From Epinephelus fuscoguttatus (Eukaryota > Chordata > Actinopteri > Perciformes > Serranidae), in NCBI RefSeq assembly GCF_011397635.1, contig NC_064758.1, positions 22,094,513 to 22,158,512 on the forward strand: a stretch of DNA of 64,000 bases, given 5' to 3'. The notes under the pieces are model-generated. The model worked only from the letters and a program-made list of their open reading frames with translations. It had not been told where the DNA came from and did no database searches. The position numbers and the translations under genes are program-made. Shown one piece after another: positions 24,401 to 38,650 of this stretch; positions within the stretch are counted from its first letter, which is position 1, and every line of letters starts with the position of its first letter.

Positions 24401-26632
24401 ATCTTAAATGTGATCACATAAGTCAAGACAGAAAATCACAAGTGGAAAGAGTACTAAAATGATACAGAGTAGGTGAAATCATCTAATTTTGCGGTATTTG
24501 GTGCTGCACAGAAAATGTCATATGCTATACCTGACTTTGTAACTTTTTGTCGCTGATGCTCACAAATAACTTCACTTTGTTATTTTTTAGCAGCAAGGTT
24601 ACTGAGCATTTTGCTATACTGTCATTTAGTACGTATTTCTCTATGAATAATTCCCAGTAAGAAGCAATCATTACCTCCACCATGGAGGATACAGTATTTT
24701 TTCAGTTTGGTTTGTTTGGCAGCAGGATTACTGGAAAACAACTGGCCAGATTATCATGAAACTTGGTGGAAGGGTGTGACATGGGCCAAGGAAGAAACCA
24801 AGTTTTGGAGCAATATTGAATCATGGGGCAGATACACTAACTATTTTTTACCTTTGCTAACATTGTGAGATCAGACATTCGGCCTTGGCAGAATAAATGC
24901 CATACGTGTTAAAATCCAGTAGATGGTAGTAAAGTTCAATAGTGATAAAAAATAGCCAGTTGTAGAACTACGATGACTCCATTTAACAATCCACATTCAC
25001 AAGTACTTGTGATTCCCTGAGCAGCCTACAGAAGAAGTTTCTCAAACTTCATCTTTATGTAGTCATATACTGATACTATTATTTAAACATCTGTCTTGGC
25101 TTAATCAAGGATATAGGGACATTTCATTTTGGCAGCTGTGATGAACTGGTTGATGATTTTTTGTGAAATCCTTGATTCAGAAGTTAAATGTTGTGAGGTG
25201 GACTAAAAAATGATCATTTTTAAGATTGAATAATCTTCCTATTATTTTCTAAATTAACTGTTTGGGCAATAGACTGTTGACAAATTGCAAAAAAATCTCA
25301 TCAGAAGTTTCCAGAGCCCATGGTGACGCCTTAAAATGTCTTTTTTTTTGTTTATTAACAGCCCAACACCCAAAGATATTCAGTTTAATATCACAGAGAG
25401 CCAAGAATAACTAACAATATTCATATTTAACAAGCCGGATTCGGTGAGGTTTCTTGCCACTTACGCTTGAAAAAAAATCACTTTAACAATTAATTTGATT
25501 ATCAAAACAGCTGCCAAACAATTTTCTGGCTTATCTCCTTGTTGATTAATCGACGTCAGCTGTAGTTTGCTGGACAAATGGGGTGTTTTGCTACTCAGTA
25601 TAAAATGATGTGGTGACTGAACTTCAATAGGAACACCACCTAAAATAAGAATTCCAACATGTTATTCCCACAGGAAAGTTCAGTCAATATTTATGGACAT
25701 GAGCTACTCTCTCAAAGCTAGAAACCAGAGAAGTAAGACTCAAATTGTGATGTCATCAAGTATAAAGTCTGGAGCTGCTCCACAGACAATAAATCGAAGA
25801 CGGATTTTGTGGATCCACACATTTTTTCGTTGTTACGAAAAATGAGCTTTATCCTATTGTAGCGTTCTCAGTTTTAAAACAGAAAATGTACTGATATAAT
25901 CAGAACATTCCCCTGGGTGCTCTCAGTGTCATCTAGAACATCTTTCCTAATTCACTGTCTACGGAGCAGTTCCAGACTTTATACATGATGACATTACAAA
26001 TTTGAGTTTAAGCACTCTCAGTTTTGGATTTGGGAGAAAGTAGTTTAAGTTATATTTTTGGACTATCTTAGATGATACGGATAACATGTATGAATTTTGA
26101 AAATGGGCGTAGTTGTCCTTTAATGTTTTGAGAATTGTACTAGCTCTCTCAGAAAGGTTATTTAAAACTGGACTAACGATAAGTCACGGATGTTAAAACA
26201 ACAATGACAGTATAATCAGTCAGTTGTTTGTGTTATTCTCATGTAGAAACAAGCATTTTTTTCTCTCTTAAGCATTCATATTTGGGTTGGGAGTGATTAT
26301 TTGGGAGTTCATCTGCAGCTCCGTTTGAGCTACTTACTGACTGATACTTTCACTCTTTCCTCCATTAAAGCCCAGTTTGGTGTGATTATATGTGAGCAAC
26401 ATTTTCACATGAACCTCAGACAGAGCAAGTATCTCAGTGTTTTCTTACAGCCGAGGTTGTGTCCTTGCTGGTCCGTGCAGAGCACACCGACAACTGCTGG
26501 ATTCTTCATGCTGCCAACAGAGACAAACAGCTTTCAGTTGTCTTTAACATCCAAACAGGTGAAATAGAGCTTAAAAAATTGTCTGGTATTAACTTACGTA
26601 TCGTCGAGATGCTGTTCAAGGGTCGACTCCAT
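21485..26632 (-). CDS. lamtor5: Ragulator complex protein LAMTOR5 (HBXIP homologue)
   Basis: Four coding exons on the minus strand: 26632-26598, 26510-26449, 23306-23189 and 21545-21485. They total 276 bp, giving exactly 91 residues plus stop, the length of the human protein. Joints have matching phases (2,1,2) and GT/AG borders. Recognisable segments are [55 protein letters not shown] and [12 protein letters not shown], each closely similar to LAMTOR5 from memory. LAMTOR5 has a roadblock/longin-like fold and is a subunit of Ragulator, which anchors Rag GTPases to the lysosome for mTORC1 activation. Intron 1 is only 87 bp; introns 2 and 3 are 3.1 and 1.6 kb and hold several transposon remnants. 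Every exon is too short to stand out as an open frame, so it is easily missed. Confidence 0.96.
21866..22165. repeat. hAT-like MITE remnant in lamtor5 intron 3
   Basis: Begins TTAGGGCTGTACAATTTATC and contains GAAAATGAAATGCAAAAATCAC, a string also found at 28938-28961. Boundaries are approximate. Confidence 0.4.
22338..22858. mobile_element. hAT-type (Charlie-like) non-autonomous element
   Basis: Ends CAGTGATATTCAA and TTAAGTATCACTG are inverted repeats (11 of 13). ATTTACAC flanks both ends at 22330-22337 and 22859-22866, a perfect 8-bp duplication. No transposase frame. It sits in intron 3 of lamtor5. Confidence 0.85.
23580..23830. repeat. Teleost repeat (AGTAATAGTTCAACATATTGG family)
   Basis: Contains AAAGTAATAGTTCAACATAT, AAGGCTGGCTGTGTCTCCCT and AGCTAAGCTAACCTGC, strings of an abundant fish repeat; related to the fragments near 540 and 8400. 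Confidence 0.55.
24667..24905. repeat. Teleost repeat (CCTCCACCATGGAGG ... GGCCTTGGC)
   Basis: CCTCCACCATGGAGG opens it and CATTCGGCCTTGGCAG closes it; the body has TCATGAAACTTGGTGGAAGG and ACATGGGCCAAGGAAGAA, typical of a family that is very frequent in fish introns. It lies in lamtor5 intron 2. Confidence 0.6.
25110..25570. mobile_element. hAT-like MITE (TTAATCGA/CAGCTG end family)
   Basis: Contains AGATATTCAGTTTAATATCA and TTGATTAATCGACGTCAGCTGTAG, parts of the common fish MITE that elsewhere ends in AGGGCTGCAACTAAC; compare the copy at 30018-30384. It lies in lamtor5 intron 2. Confidence 0.55.
25640..26125. mobile_element. Palindromic MITE, related to 57955-58200
   Basis: Shares AAACCAGAGAAGTAAG and GTCTGGAGCTGCTCCACA with the copy in znf335. 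The phrase on shock of symmetry is visible: AAAGTCTGGAGCTGCTCC recurs inverted as GGAGCAGTTCCAGACTTT at about 25962, so the element can fold back. Confidence 0.6.
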
Positions 26633-26723
26633 TTTTACTAACCCTAAATAACCGCAAAAATCGAGTTTTGTATATGAAGATATGTTGTTTTGGCTGTCTA
26701 CTTCCTCCAAGCTTCCGGCTGGA

Positions 26724-26742
26724 GTCAGCTGACCGTCACGTG
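26724..26742. promoter_or_regulatory. Paired E-box sites at lamtor5 promoter
   Basis: GTCAGCTGAC (a perfect 10-bp palindrome) at 26724-26733 is followed by GTCACGTG at 26735-26742, about 95 bp upstream of the lamtor5 ATG. The second site is close to the CLEAR consensus GTCACGTGAC bound by TFEB/TFE3, which controls lysosomal genes. Binding is inferred. Confidence 0.45.
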
Positions 26743-26890
26743 CACTAAGGAACACTGTGAGGGGCAAACTACACGAAGCGCGGTGAATCTGGGAACGTGA
26801 CGGTAAAAATAGTGTATAATACTTATAGACGTGAACATGTGGTGTATTATAATGTACATGATGTGCATGTATGTAATATATATGTACAAA

Positions 26891-26949
<59 letters not shown>
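26891..26949. repeat. (GATA)n microsatellite
   Basis: Fifteen or so uninterrupted ATAG units, upstream of lamtor5. Confidence 0.95.
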
Positions 26950-26951
<2 letters not shown>

Positions 26952-26959
26952 CCTACATT

Positions 26960-27240
26960 TGGCTGGCAGGCAAGGATGTAGATTTTGTTTCAACACTGGG
27001 GGACACACAGGAAATGGGGGGTTTGGGGGCCCTCTGATGAAAAATCTAAGCATTTAGGCAATATGGGCAATTTCATGTGACAAATTTGGGATTTTTCTGC
27101 ATCAACTTCATGTTTAATTTTGTCCTCTGCCTTTTTCATGTTTTGTTTTGGGTTTTTTTTTTTTAGAGATAAATGCACATGTTCCAAATATTGAGGTGCA
27201 GCATTCCCCTGAACCCCCACCCAACCCCCTGAAATCTACT
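26960..27240. repeat. Probable teleost dispersed repeat
   Basis: GGATGTAGATTTTGTTTCAA and ACTGGGGGACACACAGG resemble a dispersed fish repeat; ends not defined. Confidence 0.35.
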
Positions 27241-29640
27241 ACATTTGAAGATTTATGTCCTATCTATTTATATGTCCTTGGGATATTCCATAATCTACTA
27301 TCAGCACCTGATATATAAGCTTAATATAGACTATTGTTTATGTAAATATTATTTCTCCTCATTCACTTAAGTCATTTTCTAAACTGGATTAGTTGTGAAA
27401 TGAAACCCTTCCTCTTGATATTTCATCACTCATGTGTCATTATACCATCTACCAGCCACACTGAGAAATTGATTTGGATATTCATAGTTGCATAAATTTA
27501 AAATTAGATTAGCTGAGGGTTTTTTTCCCTCCTGAATATATAATCTTTATTTATAATCCAGTTCCCACTTTGCTCTCATGCAGTGCACAGGCAGTCACAA
27601 TCAGATGACTCTCACAATAAGCTGAGGGCGCCCAGACCGGCTCCAGTGTCACATGTTCTGCAGTCATGAAAGTTATTTTGAGGGAAACATGAAGTTCTTG
27701 CTCGACACTCAGATTAAATCTGTGAGAACTGAAATCATCTTTAGAAACTAAATCATCTGTACCTTCCCAGTTAGCACCAGCTTCACCTTCATGGGCTGGT
27801 GCAAACATTACTCAGCATGATAAACTTTAAAGCAACATAATGTGAACTTTACCAATACCTATTGAACATAAAATATAGTATTAATATTATGAGTCTAAGG
27901 CAGGGACCTTGTTTCTTGCAGTCTTTTGTTGATGGATTTTGTGTTTTCTTCCAAAGTTAGCTGGAGGCCACCGCCTGGGCTCACCTCCCTGCATGATTTC
28001 TGCAGCCTGTCCCAAGACGGCAAGGCTTCAGTGCTCCTGCTGACAGGGCAGAAATGGGTGAATGTAATTATGTGGCCGCTACATTGGAGGAATCCATCAC
28101 CTGCGCAGCAGCAGGGTAATGTGCTGCTGACTACCCATGGGGTATGCTCTCCCTCCTCTCCACTAATTCTTCTATCTTCTCTGCTCTTCCATCTCTCACA
28201 TTTCTCCTCTCACAGCTTAAATCAGAGCCGGGACGCTTCCTCTGACAACCTGCTGCTCATCACTGTCTGAGCATGCACGTAGGCAAACACACGTCCAAGT
28301 TTATGCATGCAGAATAATTCACAAGGTCCACACACACACACACACACACACGATATCTTCCCTTGTCACACACACACACACAATTGTGCATCACACACGC
28401 ACAAGGAATCTTTAATCTTGTATGAAGGGAAGTTGGCATCAACACTAGATCCCATTATTTGTGACATATGGCCGTTTTACAAGTTCAGTAAATCTCCAAA
28501 TGATCCAAGAATAGAGATCTGACTGTGAGTCAGTGTATCACCACCCTGTACTGTATAACGGCTAATATAATTCAGAATTGTTACTATTATTTATGTAATT
28601 AAGCACAAAAGACTTTTTTATTATATGTAATATCCATCAAGTGACACTATAGTTCATAAGCACTGCCACAAGCACTTTTAGCATTTGTTTTGTTTTCAAA
28701 TGAAGTAAGTGCAAATAAAAACATAATAAAAGAGGCGTCATTTTAGACCTGGAAACAAACTGAAAGGTGTTATTCCTTCTCTTGAAACTCTGAACAGAAA
28801 TAACATATTTTACTGTCAAAATTTATATTTTGAAATATACACCAAACAAATAAGATCGTATACATCACACTGAATACACTGAAGCGCTGATGTAATAAAA
28901 ACCCTAGCAAATATCACATCAGCATAATTTTTTTTCAGTGAAAATAAAATGCAAAAATCACCATTCCCACCAAAATCGTGACTCACATCACAGTCGTCAA
29001 AATAACTGCATTATGATTTTTTTGTTGCATATTTTGCCGCCCTAATTACAGCAGTCACAGCACATGGCATCCTGGCACATATATCCCATAATAAAATAAG
29101 GAATATCACTTTCCATCCTCACATGAAGCCCAGTTCATGAGTCAGCCGGTGGTAATTTCAGTAAACTCGTTATATGGCTTTGATGTTGATTTGTCTTGTC
29201 CTGGCTGATAAATAAATCAGGATCTCATGGCACCTGTGCCCTTTCTCTCACAAAGAGATGTCAGACTCACTTCAGTTCATACGCATGTCATCACTTGTTG
29301 AATAGTTTCCAATATTTTTTTGTGTTGGCTTGAAGCGTTTGAGTCATGGAAACTCTGTCAGCCTCTGCCTTGAGCAGATGTATGGTCAGACCCTGTGTGA
29401 CGGTCAAAGATGGACAAGTAGAGGGGACCACTGTGAGCCTCCATCAGCCGTCACCCAGATGAGTAAGATGACGAAGCTTCTGAGGAGACATGCAGAGAGG
29501 GCGTGGGGAGACATGCGGCGGGAGAGAGGGAGGGCAGGTTGGGTGGGGGGGTCTGAGGGGGATAAAGAGAGGGAGAGACTGTGGCTCCCCCCTCTGAGGA
29601 GTTCTGGGAATCTTCATGACTGACTGGCGAGCCGGGGATC
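27241..29640. other. No gene recognised between lamtor5 and prok1
   Basis: Holds a broken (AC)n stretch at 28328-28384 and a hAT-like remnant near 28850-29045 that shares TGCAAAAATCACC with 22108-22131. Purine-rich stretch at 29510-29580. The last part probably holds the prok1 promoter and 5' UTR. Confidence 0.45.
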
Positions 29641-29723
29641 CAGTGCGAGGTGCAGGACAGACCGTTAACAGCTGTCGTCCAGTGTTGAGGGTGTTCAGAG
29701 AGTCCAGTTCTCCTGTTGCTGTC

Positions 29724-31033
29724 ATGGGCTTCAGGGCGGTGCTGCTGTCCTTCCTGCTGGTGTCTCTGAGCTGGACCAGAGGAGCCGTCATCACAGGGGT
29801 GAGTGAGAGGTTTCTGCTGCACACTGTTCTGGTGTTACATCAGTTTAGTAGATTCATGTTGTTTTTAGAGGAGCGTCTAATTACTCTTAATTACCCAATT
29901 TACTCTTCCAAGTAATGTCTAATTACAGACAGCATTTTACATTTTTATTATCTCTTTTTGTTATTGCCTTCATTCTTTTTAAAAGTGATTTGAGAAACTG
30001 TGGTTTTACTTACTTACTAGGGCTGCAACTAACAATTATTTTCACTACTGCTCAATCTGTCAGTTATTTTCTTCATTACTCAATCAATCATTTGGTGCGT
30101 AACTTGTACAGTAGTGACAAATGGCCATCACAATTTCCTGAGCCTGAGGTAACTTCTTCAAGTTGCTTGTTTTTGGCTGATCAACAGTCAACAACCCAAA
30201 AATATTACATTTGCAACAATGCAAAAAAGAGAAAAGAAGCAAATCCTCACATCTGAGAGGCAGGAGCCAGCAAATGTTTGGCATTTCTGGTTAGTTAACT
30301 ACCTAAACAATTAACTTAAAACCAAAATTGGCAATTTATTTTCTTTTGATGGCATAATCAACAAATCAAATTGTTTCAGCATTAATTCTGCATTGGCAGG
30401 CGTGCTGTAATTGCACTCCAACACATAGAGTTCTGGTTTGGTTTTGTCACATTTAACCTATAAATATGCAAAAAACTATATAACTGTAAACAGCACAGTT
30501 CACTTTTCTGGATAATTTTGTAAAATTTGATTACACATGACTGACAGGAGACCACATCCTCCTCCGCTTCAAGTCCACTGGAATAACAAGAGGAAATTAT
30601 CTCAGTCCTCCAATTGATATTCATTTGTAAATGGATTAGGGAGATGACAGGCAATGGATAAAATGGCTTTCACTGTACGAGCATGAGAGGGCATCTCTGT
30701 TACAATTAGTAAAAATAGAAATAGATTCAAACATTAAAGGGTATCTCTATTAGCATGACCAAACTGGCATCAAAAGGACTCTCCTCGTCTGCCTCTTTTA
30801 TTCTTTTCTGTCTGTCTTCCACCGCCTCTTCTCTGTCTCTCTCTCTCTCTGTCCCTGTCTGTCCTGCAGGCCTGTGAGAGAGACATGCAGTGTGGGTTTG
30901 GTCTTTGCTGTGCTGTCAGTCTATGGCTGCGGGGCCTGAGGATGTGCGTCCCAAGAGGTGTGGAAGGGGATGAATGCCACCCCTTTAGCCATAAGGTAGG
31001 GAGAAATGTGAGGTCACTAATCTTCCTGCATCA

Positions 31034-31075
<42 letters not shown>

Positions 31076-31499
31076 TAGATTCTCTTGCCCACACTTGTTT
31101 TCTGCGCAAGTGGAAATTCAGATTATATCAAGCTGTTGGCAGGTTTGGCTGAAGCTTTAGAAAAGCTGCTGATAACTGCAGACGCTATCGATCTTCTCCA
31201 GAGCGAACCGGCCAATCAGAGCCATACATCACAGTGATCATCTGGAGATGGCAACAATTAGTTCTGCTAACATCACATCTGTCAGTGAATTCAGACTTTT
31301 TTTAAGACCTGCACTTGTCAGCTGATGAAGGATTTAAACTGTCAGATTATCCCTCTCCACTCCTCTCTCCCACTTACAGGTGCCATATCAAGGGAAAAGG
31401 CAACATCACACCTGCCCCTGTCTCCCCGACTTGGTGTGCACCAGGTACGGTGAAAGCAAGTATAGATGTACTGAAAACTTCAAAGACCTGGACTTTTAA
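29724..31499 (+). CDS. prok1: Prokineticin 1 precursor
   Basis: Three coding exons: 29724-29798, 30870-30995 and 31380-31499, all phase 0, encode 106 residues. Residues 1-20 are a signal peptide; the mature chain starts at A21 with AVITGA, the invariant N-terminus needed for receptor activation. The mature part is 86 residues, as in human PROK1, and holds all ten cysteines of the colipase-like fold (CERD, QCG, LCC, MC, ECHP, TCPC, VC, RC). The strings LWLRGLRMC and [10 protein letters not shown], the absence of the basic insert found in PROK2, and the NFKDLDF end favour PROK1. Prokineticins are secreted ligands of the G-protein-coupled receptors PKR1 and PKR2 and act on gut motility, angiogenesis and neurogenesis. 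Intron 2 has a CA repeat at 31037-31067, and intron 1 has a CT repeat just before exon 2 and a MITE. Confidence 0.97.
30018..30384. mobile_element. hAT-like MITE in prok1 intron 1
   Basis: Starts TAGGGCTGCAACTAACAATT and ends near TTGTTTCAGCATTA, the two ends of a common fish MITE. No clear target duplication remains. Confidence 0.65.
31037..31067. repeat. (AC)n microsatellite
   Basis: About 15 AC units in prok1 intron 2. Confidence 0.9.
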
Positions 31500-31729
31500 A
31501 TGATGCCCAAACATTCAGACGAAGAAGATCAGAAACAGCACTCAGAGTGAAGACTTGACCAGGCCGTGGATCAGAAACATATTTAATCTTCACTGGCTGT
31601 ATTCTTTATTTGTGTACTCTATGCACTATAATTCGTAGTCTGGATTCAATCAATCACACGTCAAGGACAGAAATGTCAAGAGAGTGTAACCTTTAAAGAG
31701 CCACAGCAGATATCAGACACTTTTTACTC

Positions 31730-31840
31730 AATAAAAACAAAGAAGATATTTGTGAACAGTTTAAACATTTGCTGTTTTGTTTTCATGCTCACTTTATGTT
31801 AATTTATCAATAGAAATGTATTAATATTATTGTCAATAAA
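31730..31840 (+). terminator. Poly(A) signals of prok1
   Basis: AATAAA occurs at 31730-31735 and again at 31835-31840, giving a 3' UTR of about 250-360 bp. Confidence 0.6.
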
Positions 31841-32510
31841 AGTATAATAACAACATTGATGTCGAGCACATGCTCCATGGAGGGTTTTTCCCCTTGTGTT
31901 CAGTTTATGTTGCTTGATTCAACATAATGTGTGTTATGGGATGTCAAGTGGTTTTAATCACGGTCTGATTATGATGAAGGTCATGTTCATGAAGTCCTGG
32001 GCAAAGTCATGATGACCTTCATATGTAACTACACTGATGTCCAAACATTTGACTACTGCAGATGTGAATTAAAACCCGAACATTTCCAACTGAAGATTTA
32101 GGCTTTGTTTGTTTCTAAATAGACATTTTTGACAGTTTTTCATTCACATTAGGAGCTTAACATGCTCTTAAAATACATTTTCTGTCATTTCAGATGATGT
32201 CATTTCTAACATATGGTCTTTTTTATATAAAGTAGAAACAAAGCAGCTGTCATGAGAGACAGACTGCCTCTTGTCCTGCTTTAGTATCTTTGTGTAAGAC
32301 ATTGAATTCTTCACCCTCTGTTTTATATATGTATATAAATTATGTATAATGATAAGAATAGTATCACTAATATTAATAGTTGAGGTATTATTACGCCAAA
32401 CTATTTTATAAAAGACAACAAAAAGGGTCAAATGAATTCAATGGATTTAATTACAAAACAATAAATCACCAGAGATATTGTGAGCTGTGGGATTCATTAC
32501 ACTTTATCGA

Positions 32511-32985
32511 CAGTGGTGTAATGTAACTGAGTATATTTACTTAATGCAATTAGGTGCTTTTACTTGCATATTTCCTTATATTACAGAGGGAAAATACTGT
32601 GTTTTTAACCTCAGTATATTAACAGCTGTAGTTACTTTGCTGATTAGGTTATTACACAGAAAACCTATGACAAGCTGATAAAATACAACACTTTGCTGTA
32701 GATTAATCCTCCTTACAAAGATGGCTAAATCAGCTGCAACATAAAAAACTGCTTACACATTAATGCTCAACTAATAATGATGGTTTTCTGCATAAGTATT
32801 TTTTTGCTTTTATTTATATTATAAGTACATTTTAATGCTTATACATATCTACTATCACTCAAGTCACATTGTTATTGTTTACTTAGGCTATAATGGATTA
32901 TTTTTACAGTGTAGTACTGCTACTTTTACTTAAATAAAGAATCTTAATACTACTGTGCTTTGTTAAAGGTTACTTAAAGCCATGG
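32511..32985. repeat. Teleost repeat (CAGTGGTG(G)AATGTAACT family)
   Basis: Starts ACAGTGGTGTAATGTAACTG and has TACTTTTACTTAAATAAAG near its end. Relatives are at 35735-36100 and 61922-62110. The family is common in spiny-rayed fish; class not certain. Confidence 0.55.
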
Positions 32986-33619
32986 AATAAACTCAGTGCA
33001 AAACATATTTTCTGAAATCAGATGCAACCCAAGGTTATAGAAGCAGTTATGCACAATGGATTTTTAATCATGATTTAAAAATTAGATTACTTAGTAGTAG
33101 TAGTAGTAATCAGTTATTTTGGTCCTTGTTAACAATTAACCAAAAGAAATGCACCAATAACAAATGGAAATAAATGTAATATCAACTATGTCAATATAAT
33201 GTGCAATTAACCTTCTAATCAGAGGCAAAGTACAATATATGTGCTGTGTTAACTGTGTTTTGTTGTTGTTCTTTGCTCATACATCACACCATGTCACCGT
33301 GCCTTTGTTTTGCGTTCTACCATTATCAGATAACCCTGCCCATTAAGTAACCTCAGCTCACACCTTTGGAAACCCATGGAACATTTCCGTATCAACGTTA
33401 AACAGGAACTCCAGACACCAAATCTCCTGATCTACATGTCAACACATTAAGTTATTTGTTAAGGACCTTACCTCGATCTGTTGGATAATAAAAGTCAATG
33501 AACCCTCCGACATGTTTCCTTCACATAATTATTCTTGCTGAACTGTTTTCAGGACTTCTTGAGTTAAACAATACCTGAGATAAAAAATAGAACAGTTACA
33601 TTTCTTTCTACAACAGCAG
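32986..33619. other. No gene recognised
   Basis: AT-rich, with a short TAG/AGT repeat near 33096. No exon supported. Confidence 0.5.
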
Positions 33620-33984
33620 AAACATTCATTCATTCAGTTTCCATAATCACTTATCCTGTTAGGGGTTGCGGGGGCTGGAGCCTATCCCAGTTGACATTGG
33701 TACACTCTGGACAGGTCGCCAGACTATCACAGGACTGACACATAGAGACAGACAATCATTCACACTCACATTCACACTTACAGGTACCAATTAACCTGCA
33801 TGTCTTTGGACTGTGGGAGGACCTGGAGAAAACCAACCCTGACACAGGGAGAACATGCAAACTCTGCACAGAGGGGCTCCCCCAGCCCAGGATTTGAACT
33901 GCCCACCTTGGGGAACCACAGGGTTTGAATGAGGAATCCTCTTGCTGTGTGGCAACAATGCTAACCACTGCACTACCATGCCGC
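33620..33984 (-). mobile_element. tRNA-derived SINE, near full length
   Basis: Read on the minus strand the head is GGCGGCATGGTAGTGCAGTG followed by GTTAGCATTG (A-box like) and a B-box-like TTCAAACCC. The body has GGACAGGTCGCC and CTGGAGCCTATCC in reverse, and the tail ends in repeats of GAAT. Shorter copies are at 16600-16855 and about 40190-40410. The 3' part is shared with LINE tails in fish, as in V-SINE-type families. Confidence 0.75.
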
Positions 33985-34343
33985 CTCACAGTACAAACAA
34001 TAAAACACAAAGCTTTCAGCAGAGACTCATCTTGTGATGAGGTCACTCCAGCCTCAATACAGCAATCTGTGACTTCCTACTTCCTACACTCCTACTTCTG
34101 GCACCTTCGCTCAGATCACACCAATCTTCGAACTTGGCCTTCATTTTGATCCAAAAAATGTAAGGTTTCGTGACTGCATCTTGCATGGGTGTGATGTCAT
34201 CACGTTGACAAAATCTGTCCACAGACAGACAGACGGACATATAAACACGTGACAAAATACTGAAATTGGCTTCAGTAGTAGTTTCCGTCACAATAAATGT
34301 CACCAGGGCCACATTTTGCCGTGATGACACATACACACAGGCG

Positions 34344-34344
<1 letters not shown>

Positions 34345-34374
<30 letters not shown>

Positions 34375-34375
34375 A
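34345..34375. repeat. (GC)n/(AC)n microsatellite
   Basis: Four GC units followed by about 11 AC units. Confidence 0.9.
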
Positions 34376-34723
34376 GACTTAAGGAGAAAACAAAACCAGC
34401 GGTCTTAATGTTGTCACTGTTGGTAATAATAAGTTGCTGTTGTACATTTAACATAATTTCTATTAAGTGTGATCATTTTGACAATATACAAACAACATAA
34501 ATACAAAATATCAGCTGCACTTTATGAAACATATTTGAATTTACAGTAAATAGTTGCTTCAAAATATTCTATGAATTCCAGCACAAGTTTTCAGTGTCCA
34601 TTCGTTTAATGGGATATTTGCTCCCAGATAACAGGCGCTGTATCACATATTTCTTATCTCCAGCTGATACATGATATCAACTCATGCGGAAGGGCATTTT
34701 GGAGGCACAACCTTGATTTGTTG

Positions 34724-34730
34724 TATTTAA
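34724..34730 (+). promoter_or_regulatory. TATA box of the pepsinogen gene
   Basis: TATTTAA lies 58 bp upstream of the start codon, which fits a short 5' UTR and the tissue-restricted, TATA-driven promoters known for pepsinogen genes. Confidence 0.6.
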
Positions 34731-34787
34731 GGGCTGGACTCTGCCACGAGAACTTCACTTGTCTGAGTCCAGCAGCAAAGGGACGCG

Positions 34788-37638
<2,851 letters not shown>

Positions 37639-37765
37639 TCAGATGAGACTCCTGATGGATAAACTATACAGGTGTGTTTCCATGTGGGGGCTTGTCTGAT
37701 GAAAAGCAAAACAAATGTGCAAATGGAGACTGAAATACATGTGAACATTTTGTAGCAGCCTTTGC

Positions 37766-37771
37766 ATTAAA
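37766..37771 (+). terminator. Poly(A) signal of the pepsinogen gene
   Basis: ATTAAA 128 bp after the stop codon. Confidence 0.55.
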
Positions 37772-37994
37772 TAGATTATAGCAACCAAAGCAATTCTGTG
37801 TACTTTTTTGTGTCTGACTGTCGTGACTGAGACAATGATCCAGCAGCACCCCCCAGCCCCTCAGTGAAAATAACTGGAGGCCGACATTACTGTTTTAAAG
37901 AGGCTGTGGCATGCTCATTTTTTAAGCCAGACAAAGGTAGTGGTATCTTGTGAAACTAGACAATGTAAAGCATCCATTCCTACAAGGATGGATT

Positions 37995-38270
37995 ACTGAA
38001 CATGGCTACTAGACACAGGCCTAGGGGCCCAGATTGTCAGGGGGCCTCCCTGGCCTTCATTTGCAAAATGTCACTCTGTACCAACCAGGAAGGAGCTCAA
38101 AATGACCATGAAAAGATGCAAAGGAACAGCAAAGAGACACAAAATAACTATAAAGAGACACAAAACCACAAAAAAATGCAAAACTACAACAAAAAGAGGC
38201 AAAACCACAAAGCCTGTTTGTCTTGCTATAATACTGAAAAGGTGATGGGGCCTTTTGCATATTAGAATTA
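37995..38270. repeat. Teleost repeat with AAAGAGACACAAAA minisatellite core
   Basis: Inverted relative of 19960-20240. The core at 38130-38215 repeats units like AAAGAGACACAAAACCACAA with a period near 20 bp. Confidence 0.6.
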
Positions 38271-38370
38271 GAATTAGAGTGCTGTTATTGTCATTGCGTG
38301 ACGCATACAATGAAATCTGTTGTCTCTCCTTAAGGAGAACTGTATTCTTTTACGCATGCACGCACACACG

Positions 38371-38439
<69 letters not shown>

Positions 38440-38650
38440 TACAAAAAACTGTGGATAAGTAGCCTATAAAGTGTAAAATGTAAGTACATAAAACAGAGCA
38501 AAGTGCAGTGTGCTAGTTATTTCAATCAGAATCAGAATCTTTATTGTCATTGTACAAGTACAACAAAATTGTATGCATTCCTGTTTGGTGCAAAACCTTT
38601 GTACAAGGTTAAAAGGGAATTACTAATGAATAGAATGGTGAAAACAGACC
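38262..38650 (-). repeat. LINE 3'-tail fragments and long (AC)n microsatellite
   Basis: TTAGAATTAGAGTGCTGTTA at 38266 and AATCAGAATCAGAATCTTTA at 38524 are reversed LINE tails of the kind ending in a short tandem repeat. Between them, 38358-38437 is an (AC)n run of about 40 units. Confidence 0.6.

Noticed and set aside
29330-29915. Long overlapping frames around prok1 exon 1 on both strands
   Set aside because: Only the short frame from 29724 spliced at 29798 has the prokineticin signal and AVITG; the others are GC-rich shadows.
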